Origin: SG8-41 sp035259205
GTDB taxonomy: Bacteria; Pseudomonadota; Gammaproteobacteria; Burkholderiales; SG8-41
Direction of reading: 5' to 3'
DNA length: 6,740 nt
NCBI GenBank assembly: GCA_035259205.1
Contig: DATFWO010000160.1
Span: forward strand, 1 to 6,740
The notes beneath the pieces were generated by a model. The model did not search any database and had not been told where the DNA came from. It worked only from the letters and a program-made list of their open reading frames with translations. A program made the translations under genes and the position numbers. Below, one piece after another: positions 1 through 6,431 of this stretch (positions within the stretch are counted from its first letter, which is position 1; each line of letters starts with the position of its first letter).

Positions 1-33
1 TGCGCCCAGAGCGCCCCGTCCCACTCGGGTTGC

Positions 34-122
34 GGCCAGGACGGTCGTCTGCGTCGTTGCCCGGCTTGACCATATCGACATATGGCCTGCGCCGTGCGCC
101 TCGCATACGGTCCGTCCTGGCC
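34..122. repeat. Nested inverted repeats in the leader
   Basis: Perfect 11-bp arms, GGCCAGGACGG (34-44) and CCGTCCTGGCC (112-122), enclose 67 bases. Inside lies a second perfect hairpin, CCATAT-CGAC-ATATGG (70-85). I see no gene here; an in-frame reading from position 30 into the dehydrogenase is open but has no family resemblance. The structure could be an extended cruciform or RNA stem, a regulator site, or the remains of a small non-autonomous element. No T-run follows, so it is not an ordinary intrinsic terminator. The role is unknown. Confidence 0.4.
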
Positions 123-139
123 ACAACGCATCACGCGCC

Positions 140-167
140 TATTATTGAGATAGGTTCTAAGTCTCAA
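140..167 (+). promoter_or_regulatory. Candidate promoter -10 with overlapping operator
   Basis: A TATTAT box (140-145, five of six bases matching the sigma-70 -10 consensus) sits in the only AT-rich patch of the leader. It overlaps a dyad with arms TTGAGA (145-150) and TCTCAA (162-167) separated by 11 bases. No good -35 lies 16-18 bases upstream, which would suit an activator-dependent promoter. A transcript starting near 152 would have about 124 bases before the dehydrogenase ATG. The regulator family cannot be told from the dyad. Confidence 0.3.
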
Positions 168-262
168 AAGCGCCAAGGCGAGCGCCGCTATTGGTCGATC
201 ATGTTGCGGACTCGGGCCTGTTTACCCGGAAGCAAACCCGCTAACATCGGTCGATCACCAGC

Positions 263-268
263 GAGGGA
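263..268 (+). promoter_or_regulatory. Ribosome binding site fixing the dehydrogenase start
   Basis: GAGGGA lies 7 bases upstream of the ATG at 276. It supports that start over the far-upstream in-frame ATG at 30, which would add 82 residues with no likeness to the dehydrogenase fold. Confidence 0.6.
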
Positions 269-275
269 AGCATTC

Positions 276-1352
276 ATGGCGGGCAGCAACGAACTCAGGC
301 TGGCGGTGCTCGAAGGCGACGGCATCGGCCCCGAAATAACCGACGCAACCATCAAGGTGCTGCAGGCGGCGGCGCGCGAAGCTCGCCTGCGGCTCCGCAT
401 CAAAAAGGCGCCGATCGGCTGGCAGGCGTACAGGAAGACCCGCGCCACGCTCACCGACATGACCCTGGCGGCGTTGCGCGAGCACGAAGGCTGGATCGTG
501 GGCCCGACGTTCGCAGGCGAATATGCGAAGGACGATCCCTACCGCGGCCATCCCAACGGCTTCATTCGCCGCCACTTCAAGCTGTTCGCCAACGTGCGCC
601 CGGTGCAATCGTGGCCGCAGCTCGATCCGCTGATTCCGGATCTGGACATCACCGTGCTGCGCGAGAACACGGAAGGCTTCTATCCCGACCGCAATATGGC
701 GTGGGGCTACGGGGAGTTCAGGCCGCGGGAAGACGTGGGGTTGTCACTGCGCGTCATCACGGGCGAGGCCTGCGACCGCTTCGCCAGGTTTTGCCTCGAT
801 TACGCCCTCGCGCTCGGGGAAAAGCGCCTCGCCATCGTGCACAAGCGCACCGCGCTGCCCCAGACCGAGGGGCTGTTCATTGGCGCGTTCGATAAACTGA
901 GAGACCGCTACAAGGGCATTGCGCTGGAGCTGGTGCGCATCGACACTTTCAGCTCGTCCTTTCCGCGCGACCCGCACCGCTACAAGCTGGTCGCCACCAC
1001 CAATCTGTTCGGCGACATCCTGTCCGATCAGGCGTCGGGACTGGCGGGAGGCGTCGGGCTCGCACCGTCGTTGAACGCCGGGATCGATCACGCGATGGCG
1101 CAGGCCGTGCACGGCACCGCGCCGGACATCGCCGGCAAGCAGAAAGCGAACCCCTCGGCGCTGATCCTCTCCACGGCAATGTTGCTGCGGTGGTTCTACG
1201 TGAGAACGAAGAGCCGGGCATGCCGTGACGCGGCCAGCCTCATCGAGCGGGCCGTGAAGGATACGATACTCGCGGGCGACACCACCCCGGACCTTGGCGG
1301 CAGCGCATCGACCCGCACCTACGCGAAGGCGGTCGTCGCTGCGATGAAGTAA
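276..1352 (+). CDS. Isocitrate/isopropylmalate dehydrogenase family protein
   Basis: Probable NAD-dependent oxidative decarboxylase of a 2-hydroxy acid, 358 residues (normal family length), cytoplasmic. Seen: N-terminal GDGIGPE at residues 14-20; arginines of the substrate pocket in FANVRP (104-109) and LRENTEG (128-134); catalytic-type Tyr136 (GFY) and Lys190 (VHK); metal-binding-type Asp223, Asp247 and Asp251 in NLFGDILSD, with the same 24- and 4-residue spacings as LeuB; the dinucleotide loop HGTAPDIAGK at 279-288. Asp284 after GTAP is typical of NAD-preferring members, whereas NADP-type isocitrate dehydrogenases carry Lys there. The start is set by the GAGGGA site. There are no leuC/leuD neighbours and the substrate-side segment differs from LeuB, so isopropylmalate is not assured; tartrate, malate-like or homoisocitrate-type substrates are possible. 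The following Bug protein gene suggests a role in using an imported carboxylic acid. Family call is sure; substrate unknown. Confidence 0.93.
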   Translation: MAGSNELRLAVLEGDGIGPEITDATIKVLQAAAREARLRLRIKKAPIGWQAYRKTRATLTDMTLAALREHEGWIVGPTFAGEYAKDDPYRGHPNGFIRRHFKLFANVRPVQSWPQLDPLIPDLDITVLRENTEGFYPDRNMAWGYGEFRPREDVGLSLRVITGEACDRFARFCLDYALALGEKRLAIVHKRTALPQTEGLFIGAFDKLRDRYKGIALELVRIDTFSSSFPRDPHRYKLVATTNLFGDILSDQASGLAGGVGLAPSLNAGIDHAMAQAVHGTAPDIAGKQKANPSALILSTAMLLRWFYVRTKSRACRDAASLIERAVKDTILAGDTTPDLGGSASTRTYAKAVVAAMK

Positions 1353-1369
1353 GCTCACCGACGCGTGCC

Positions 1370-2332
1370 ATGCCGACGCTGCTACTCGCCGCCGTCATCG
1401 CGGTAGTGCTCGCCCCGGCCGCAGCGTGCGCGCAGGAATACCCGGGCAAGCCGGTGCGAGTCGTCGTTCCGTTCCCGCCCGGGGGCGGCACCGACATCGT
1501 CGCGCGCATGGTGATGCAGAAGCTCGGGGAGCGCCTGGGCGCCAACTTCGTGATCGACAACCGCAGCGGCGCCGGCGGAACCATAGGCACGGAAATCGTC
1601 GCGAAATCGCCCGCCGACGGCTACACGCTGGGGGTGGTGAGCGGCAGCCACGTGATCAATCCGAGCCTCTACAAGAAGCTCCCCTACGACGCCGCGCGGG
1701 ATTTTGCGCCGGTGACGATGCTCGTGTCAGGCCCCGGGCTGCTGGTCGTGCATCCATCGCTGCCCGCGCGAACGGTGAAGGAGCTGATCGCAGTAGCCAA
1801 GGCGCGTCCCGGCCAGATCTACTACGCTTCGGCCGGCAACGGCACGCCGCCACATCTCGCCGCCGAGCTTTTCAAGACCATGACGGGCATAAGCATGGTG
1901 CACGTGCCCTACAAGGGCAACACTTTCGCTTTTACCGATCTCGTTTCCGGGCAGGTGTCGGTCTCGTTTCCGACCATAGTCTCCGGGCTGCCTCTGGTAC
2001 GATCGGGGCGGCTCCGTGGGCTCGCGGTCACCAGCGCGAGGCGCTCGGCGGTCGTTCCCGACCTGCCGACCATTGCTGAAGCCGGGGTGCCCGGCTACGA
2101 CGCGGCATCGTGGTTCGGCCTGCTGGCGCCGGCCGGAACGCCCGCTTCGATCACGGCGAAATTGCACCAGGAAACCGCGCGCATCGTCCACCTGCGGGAG
2201 ATCCGGGACAAGTTCCTCGATCAGGGACTGGACCCGGTTGGCAACACGCCGGCCGAGTTCGCCGCCTTCATCGGCGCGGAAATCAAACGCTGGAGCAAGG
2301 TCGTGGCCGCATCGGGTGCGAAGATCGACTAG
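1370..2332 (+). CDS. Bug-family tripartite tricarboxylate transporter substrate-binding protein
   Basis: Periplasmic solute-binding protein of the Bug (TctC-like) family, 320 residues, the usual length. Seen: a hydrophobic N-terminus with a likely signal peptidase I site after Ala21 (ACA before QEYPGKP); the family opening YPGKPVRVVVPFPPGGGTD (24-42), including the ligand-binding loop; NRSGAGGTIG; ADGYTL; VPYKG; the late hallmark PDLPTIAEAGVPGY; and PAGTP. The gene begins 17 bases after the dehydrogenase stop with no clear Shine-Dalgarno, so translation may be coupled. Oddly, the signal peptide has no Lys or Arg before its hydrophobic core, and no better start is visible upstream. No TctA/TctB membrane genes are in the window; orphan Bug genes beside catabolic enzymes are common in Betaproteobacteria. 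The ligand is probably a carboxylate handled by the neighbouring dehydrogenase, which is inference only. Confidence 0.95.
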   Translation: MPTLLLAAVIAVVLAPAAACAQEYPGKPVRVVVPFPPGGGTDIVARMVMQKLGERLGANFVIDNRSGAGGTIGTEIVAKSPADGYTLGVVSGSHVINPSLYKKLPYDAARDFAPVTMLVSGPGLLVVHPSLPARTVKELIAVAKARPGQIYYASAGNGTPPHLAAELFKTMTGISMVHVPYKGNTFAFTDLVSGQVSVSFPTIVSGLPLVRSGRLRGLAVTSARRSAVVPDLPTIAEAGVPGYDAASWFGLLAPAGTPASITAKLHQETARIVHLREIRDKFLDQGLDPVGNTPAEFAAFIGAEIKRWSKVVAASGAKID

Positions 2333-2370
2333 TCGCGGCGCCGACCGGCCTGCGACCGCCGGGACGCGTA

Positions 2371-2398
2371 TCGAACGAGGCTGCGAACCCAATATAAT
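2371..2398 (+). promoter_or_regulatory. mfd promoter
   Basis: A perfect TATAAT (2393-2398) lies 18 bases before the mfd ATG. The -35 is poor (TCGAAC, 2371-2376, 16-bp spacer, three of six matches). Transcription would start near 2405, leaving a leader of only about 10 bases, CTTTTTCCCAAC-like, with no Shine-Dalgarno. This suggests near-leaderless mfd expression, independent of the upstream pair. Confidence 0.5.
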
Positions 2399-2415
2399 CG
2401 AGCCTTTTTCCCAAC

Positions 2416-5400
2416 ATGCCGAACATCAACGTTCCGCCGCTGGCGGAGCGCGTGCGTACGGCTCCCTTGTGCGGGTCGAGCGACGCGCTCGCGCTGGCAA
2501 AGCTCGCCCGCAAGCGCCGCCCGCTTGCGGTTTTCACCGCTACTGCAGCCGACGCGCAGCGGCTGCTCGAGGAGATTCCGTACTTCGACCGGGAACTCAA
2601 AGTCCACCTGTTCCCGGATTGGGAGACGCTGCCCTACGACCAGCTTTCGCCGCACCACGATCTCATTTCGGAGCGGCTCGCCACGCTCTACCAGCTCATG
2701 CAGCGGGCGCTCGACGTCGCCATCGTGCCCGTCACCACGGCGCTGTATCGACTCGCGCCGGTCGAGTATCTCGCCGCACGCTCGTTCCACTTCCGCGAGG
2801 GCGAGCGGCTCGCGCCCGACGAGTTGCGGCGTCAGCTCGTTACCGCGGGCTACGCTCATGTGACGCAGGTCGTCGGCCCCGGCGAATATTGCGTCCGCGG
2901 CGGCCTCATCGACCTCTTTCCCATGGGCAGCGCGCTGCCGTACCGCATCGAGCTGAACGACGACGTCGTGGAGACCTTGCGCAGCTTCGACGCCGACACG
3001 CAGCGCTCGATCTACAAGGTGAACGAAGTGCGCCTGTTGCCGGCGCGCGAATTTCCCCTGGATGGGGAAGCGCAGACGCGCTTCCGGCACAATTTCCGCG
3101 ACCGGTTCGAAGGCGATCCGTCGCGCAGCCGCGTCTACAAGGACATCTCCAAGGGCGTGCCCTCCTCCGGCATCGAATACTACCTGCCGCTTTTCTTCGA
3201 CCGAACCGCGCTCATTACCGAATACCTCCCGCAAGACACGGTGATCGTCACGCAGGAAGGGCTGCATCCCGCAGCCGAGCAGTTCTGGAGCGACACGCAC
3301 GCACGCTACTCGATGCTGCGCGGCGATCACGAGAATCCGCCGCTGCCGCCGCACGATCTGTTCCTCACGACCGATGAGTTCTTCGGCGCCATCAAGCCAT
3401 ACGCTCGCGTCGAGCTCGCCTCCACGAGCGAAGAACGGCCCGGCCCGGCCGAGCCGGGGTCATCCCTCGTCCCTCATCCCTCATCCCTGTCCGAGGCGAC
3501 AGCGCCCACCGTGACGCTGCCGCCTCTGGCGGTGGACCGCCGCGCCGAAAACCCGCTCCACCGCCTGCGGGCGTTCGTCGATTCGTTTCCCGGACGCGTG
3601 CTCGTCCTCGCAGAGAGTCCGGGGCGGCGCGAAACGCTTCAGGATTACCTGGCCGAGCACGGGCTTGCGCCCACTGCCGTTCAGGGATACGCCGAATCCC
3701 GGGCCGCGACCGAGCGGCTGATGCTGGGCGTTAGCCCGGTGCATACGGGCTTCATTCTCACCGGCGGTGACGCGGTCGCCAACGAAGAGCCGGCCAGCGG
3801 CAAGGCTCTCGCGCTCATCACCGAGAACGAGCTCTACGCGCAACAGGCGCGCATACGCCGGGAACGCGACGGGGGCCGCCGCACCACCGCAGAAGGCATG
3901 CTGCGCGACCTTTCGGAGGTAAAGATCGGCGACCCGGTCGTGCACGAACAACACGGCATCGGCCGCTACCGCGGGCTGGTCAGCATGGACCTCGGGGAGG
4001 GCGAGGCGGAGTTCCTGATGCTCGAGTACGCGGACAGCGACAAGCTCTACGTCCCGGTCTCGAGCCTGCACCTCATCGCGCGCTACAGCGGTGCGCCGGC
4101 GGAGGCTGCGCCGCTGCACCAGCTCGGCAGCGGCCAGTGGGAAAAGGCGCGCAAAAAAGCCGCAGCGCAGGCGCGCGACACGGCGGCGGAGCTGCTCAAC
4201 CTCTACGCGCAGCGCGTGTTGCGCCAGGGGCACGCTTTCCAAGTGCGCGAGCACGACTACGAGGCGTTTCGCGAGGGATTCCCGTTCGAGGAGACGCCGG
4301 ACCAGGCCGCCGCCGTGAACGCCGTCCTCGAAGACCTGAAGTCGGGCAAGCCGATGGATCGGCTGGTCTGCGGCGACGTCGGCTTCGGCAAGACGGAGGT
4401 AGCGCTGCGAGCGGCGTTCGTCGCTGTGGCCGACGGCAAGCAGGTGGCGGTACTGGTGCCGACCACGCTGCTCGCGGAGCAGCATTTCAACACGTTCTCG
4501 GACCGGTTCGCGCAGGTCGAATATGCGTGGCCGGTGAAGATCGCGGAGCTGTCGCGCTTCCGGACGGGCAAGCAGCTCGCCGCCGCGCTGTCGGGTCTTG
4601 CCGCCGGTCAGATCGACATCGCCATCGGCACCCACAAGCTGCTCTCCCGCGAGGTCCGCTTCAAGAATCTGGGCCTCGTCATCGTGGACGAGGAGCACCG
4701 CTTCGGCGTCCGCCAGAAAGAGCGCCTCAAGGCGCTGCGCGCGGAAGTGGACGTGCTGACTCTCACCGCGACGCCGATACCGCGCACCCTGGCGATGGCG
4801 ATGGAGGGCCTGCGCGATTTTTCGGTCATCGCCACCGCGCCCGAGCGGCGGCTCGCGATCAAGACGTTCGTATCGCGCTACAGCAAGCCGCTAATCCGGG
4901 AAGCGGCGCTGCGGGAGCTCAAGCGCGGCGGGCAGATCTATTTCCTGCACAACGACATCAATACCATAGGCCACGTCGAGGACATCGTGGCGAAGTTGGT
5001 GCCGGAGGCGCGCGTACGCGTCGCCCACGGCCAGATGCGCGAGCGCGAGCTCGAGCACGTCATGCGCGACTTCTACCAGCAGCGCTTCAATCTTCTGCTT
5101 TGCACTACGATCATCGAGACCGGGATCGACATTCCGACGGCGAACACCATCATCATGAACCGCGCGGACAAGTTCGGGTTGGCGCAGTTGCACCAGCTGC
5201 GCGGGCGCGTCGGACGTTCGCACCACCAGGCCTACGCCTACCTCCTCCTCCCCGAGGAGGGCAACGTCACGGCGCAGGCGAAGAAGCGCCTCGAAGCGAT
5301 CCAGCTTATGGAGGAGCTCGGTTCGGGCTTCTTCCTGGCGATGCACGACCTGGAGATCCGCGGCGCGGGCGAAGTCCTGGGCGAGGCGCAGAGCGGCGAA

Positions 5401-5931
5401 ATGCAGGAAGTCGGCTTCAATCTCTATGTCCGCATGCTCGACACCGCAGTGCGCTCCCTCAAGCTGGGCCGGGAACCCGACCTCGCCGCCCCCCTCGAGG
5501 TGACCACGGAGATCAACCTGCACGCACCGGCGCTGCTGCCGGCCGACTACGTGTCCGACGTCCACGAGCGGCTGGTGCTGTACAAGCGCCTCGCCAATTG
5601 CGAGTCGCAGCAGGAGCTCGATGCGCTGCGCGAGGAGCTCGTCGATCGCTTCGGCGCCCAGCCCGAGGCGGCGCGCGCACTCATCGAGAGCCATCGCCTG
5701 CGCATCCTGAGCAAACCGCTCGGCATCGCGCGCATCGACGCGACCGAGTCCGCGATCCAGCTGCAATTCATACCCCGGCCGCCCATCGAGCCCGCCAAGG
5801 TGCTGAATCTCGTGAAGACCCGTCGCAACTATCGTCTCGCGGGGCAGGACCGGTTGCGCATCGAGACGCCCCTGCCCGATGTACGCGCTCGCGTGGCGGC
5901 GATCCGGGAAGCGTTCGGCGAGCTGGCCTGA
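2416..5931 (+). CDS. mfd: Transcription-repair coupling factor Mfd
   Basis: Cytoplasmic ATP-driven DNA translocase that removes RNA polymerase stalled at lesions and recruits UvrA for nucleotide excision repair. 1171 residues. Seen in order: UvrB-like N-terminal module, with LFPDWETLPYD (65-75) and the RGGLIDLFP segment (161-169); RNA-polymerase-interaction domain from about 501, with DPVVHEQHGIGRY; helicase motif I GDVGFGKTE (653-661); motif II DEEH (758-761); motif III TATPIPR (784-790); motif V TTIIETGID (897-905); motif VI QLRGRVGR (927-934); translocation-type segment EIRGAGEVLG (980-989); and a C-terminal UvrA-masking D7-type domain to 1171. All catalytic motifs are intact. The protein is slightly longer than usual because residues about 338-362 hold a low-complexity linker encoded by a heptamer repeat. 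It has its own -10 box and no Shine-Dalgarno. Downstream, the integrase remnant is convergent with it. Confidence 0.98.
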   Translation: MPNINVPPLAERVRTAPLCGSSDALALAKLARKRRPLAVFTATAADAQRLLEEIPYFDRELKVHLFPDWETLPYDQLSPHHDLISERLATLYQLMQRALDVAIVPVTTALYRLAPVEYLAARSFHFREGERLAPDELRRQLVTAGYAHVTQVVGPGEYCVRGGLIDLFPMGSALPYRIELNDDVVETLRSFDADTQRSIYKVNEVRLLPAREFPLDGEAQTRFRHNFRDRFEGDPSRSRVYKDISKGVPSSGIEYYLPLFFDRTALITEYLPQDTVIVTQEGLHPAAEQFWSDTHARYSMLRGDHENPPLPPHDLFLTTDEFFGAIKPYARVELASTSEERPGPAEPGSSLVPHPSSLSEATAPTVTLPPLAVDRRAENPLHRLRAFVDSFPGRVLVLAESPGRRETLQDYLAEHGLAPTAVQGYAESRAATERLMLGVSPVHTGFILTGGDAVANEEPASGKALALITENELYAQQARIRRERDGGRRTTAEGMLRDLSEVKIGDPVVHEQHGIGRYRGLVSMDLGEGEAEFLMLEYADSDKLYVPVSSLHLIARYSGAPAEAAPLHQLGSGQWEKARKKAAAQARDTAAELLNLYAQRVLRQGHAFQVREHDYEAFREGFPFEETPDQAAAVNAVLEDLKSGKPMDRLVCGDVGFGKTEVALRAAFVAVADGKQVAVLVPTTLLAEQHFNTFSDRFAQVEYAWPVKIAELSRFRTGKQLAAALSGLAAGQIDIAIGTHKLLSREVRFKNLGLVIVDEEHRFGVRQKERLKALRAEVDVLTLTATPIPRTLAMAMEGLRDFSVIATAPERRLAIKTFVSRYSKPLIREAALRELKRGGQIYFLHNDINTIGHVEDIVAKLVPEARVRVAHGQMRERELEHVMRDFYQQRFNLLLCTTIIETGIDIPTANTIIMNRADKFGLAQLHQLRGRVGRSHHQAYAYLLLPEEGNVTAQAKKRLEAIQLMEELGSGFFLAMHDLEIRGAGEVLGEAQSGEMQEVGFNLYVRMLDTAVRSLKLGREPDLAAPLEVTTEINLHAPALLPADYVSDVHERLVLYKRLANCESQQELDALREELVDRFGAQPEAARALIESHRLRILSKPLGIARIDATESAIQLQFIPRPPIEPAKVLNLVKTRRNYRLAGQDRLRIETPLPDVRARVAAIREAFGELA
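3444..3458. repeat. GC-rich hairpin beside the heptamer tract in mfd
   Basis: CCCGGC-CGA-GCCGGG is a perfect 6-bp stem with a 3-base loop, one base before the heptamer repeats and inside the same non-conserved Mfd linker. It encodes part of the Gly/Pro-rich stretch RPGPAEPG. It may be part of the same insertion. Confidence 0.5.
3460..3487. repeat. Four tandem heptamers (TCRTCCC) within mfd
   Basis: Four direct 7-bp units occur: TCATCCC, TCGTCCC, TCATCCC, TCATCCC. Twenty-eight bases plus flanks keep the mfd frame open and encode SSLVPHPSSL (residues 349-358). The segment falls in the linker before the conserved LPPLAVD...HRL stretch, where a length change is tolerable. As I recall, similar GGGATGA-type heptamer arrays occur in intergenic DNA of many GC-rich bacteria; one inside a core gene is unusual. 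Confidence 0.7.
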
Positions 5932-5945
5932 AGATCGAATTTGAA

Positions 5946-6055
5946 CCGCCAAGACGCCAAGGAATTCAACATCAGCCACAGATAAACGCGGATTAGATCA
6001 AAAGCAGATTGGGCACGGAACCACACGGAAAACACGGAAGGACACGCACACGAAG
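5946..6055. repeat. Mosaic of three short periodic repeats between mfd and intI
   Basis: Three patterns lie side by side. The first is CCGCCAAGACGCCAAGG (5946-5962, period about 9). The second is CCACAGATAAACGCGGATTA (from 5976), a run of AGAT/GGAT units. The third is CACGGAA three times (6014, 6024, 6033), followed by CACG at 6043 and 6048. There is no ORF, no conserved spacer/repeat alternation and no terminator hairpin. They resemble dispersed intergenic strings that I recall from many unrelated environmental bacteria; their origin is unclear. They occupy nearly the whole gap between the two convergent genes. Confidence 0.55.
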
Positions 6056-6069
6056 CCCTGAATCTCCGC

Positions 6070-6421
6070 TCAAGACGGAGACGCCGGCATCGTGTAGCCT
6101 ACCACCGATACGTCTTTAACCAGCGGCGGCTGCTCGGTGCCGCCGGAATCCAGCGGGCTTCTCACGCCGCGCCCGCCCTTATTCAGCGCGTGTGTGTAGA
6201 TCATCGTGGTGCTAACGTCCTTGTGGCCCAGCAATGAGTCAGGAACGCTTCGACCTCCGGACCGTTCATCTGCTCCGGGTGTGGCGCTTGCCGTGGAAGT
6301 AGATGAAGCGCTTGATCCAGTGGATCTACGCCTGCTCGGTGCGCAGGCTGTACTGTTTGTAGTGCAGCCTGTCCCTGACGCGTTCCAGCAGTTTCGGTTG
6401 CGTGGACACGACCCCCTCCAT
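6070..6421 (-). pseudogene. intI: Integron integrase remnant, internally deleted
   Basis: Remains of a tyrosine recombinase of the integron type. Reading from the ATG at 6421, the first frame gives LLERVRDRLHYKQYSLRTEQA, then an amber codon (6328-6326) where the family has Tyr, then IHWIKRFIYFHGKRH. A 2-base AC duplication within 6279-6283 shifts the frame to HPEQMNGPEVEAFLTH. At about 6243-6234 the reading jumps, in a third frame, to the family's C-terminus: SLLGHKDVSTTMIYTHALN and GGRGVRSPLD, ending at TGA 6072-6070. The usual length is about 320-340 residues, so roughly 230 codons are missing, including the first catalytic Arg and the HxxR box; only the last His (LLGH) and the nucleophile Tyr (MIYTH) remain. 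GVRSPLD and EVEAFL point to IntI rather than XerC/D. It is convergent with mfd and divergent from the cassette, as intI should be. It cannot make an active integrase. Confidence 0.88.
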
Positions 6422-6431
6422 GGTGTCTAAT
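6403..6431 (+). promoter_or_regulatory. Cassette promoter (Pc-like) at the start of intI
   Basis: TGGACA (6403-6408), a 17-bp spacer and TCTAAT (6426-6431) match sigma-70 at 5/6 plus 5/6 with ideal spacing. It lies over the 5' end of the integrase remnant and points at the attI site and first cassette, the position of Pc in class 1 integrons, some of which use the same TGGACA -35. Transcription would begin near 6438. A second TTGACA at 6461-6466 lacks a good -10. Confidence 0.55.

Noticed and set aside
193..257. Direct repeat GGTCGATCA at 193-201 and 249-257
   Set aside because: Nine bases at 56-base spacing in GC-rich DNA, with unlike flanks; likely chance.
30..275. In-frame upstream extension of the dehydrogenase to an ATG at 30 (82 extra residues)
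   Set aside because: No family resemblance, family length fits the ATG at 276, and GAGGGA lies just upstream of 276.
2378..2409. Intrinsic terminator AGGCT...AGCCT followed by five T after the Bug gene
   Set aside because: Only a 5-bp stem with an 18-base loop that contains the mfd -10 box; too weak to call.
2329..3354. 341-codon minus-strand ORF opposite mfd
   Set aside because: Shadow of mfd caused by high-GC third positions; no recognisable domain, and the plus frame is certain Mfd.
2016..3377. 453-codon plus-strand ORF spanning the Bug gene end and mfd start
   Set aside because: Arg/Ser-rich shadow crossing two well-supported genes.
3481..4698. 405-codon minus-strand ORF opposite mfd
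   Set aside because: Same shadow effect; composition is Arg/Leu/Val-rich with no motifs.
4891..5979. 362-codon minus-strand ORF over the mfd 3' end
   Set aside because: Shadow of the Mfd translocase and C-terminal domains; no own motifs.
4137..5996. 619-codon plus-strand ORF overlapping mfd in another frame
   Set aside because: Arg/Ala/Gly-rich frame-shifted reading of mfd, which has all its motifs in the other frame.
5946..6055. CRISPR array
   Set aside because: Units are 7-12 bases, change motif along the stretch and have no unique spacers of constant length.
6206..6430. 74-codon plus-strand ORF over the integrase remnant
   Set aside because: Antisense to the recognisable intI pieces; no own motifs.
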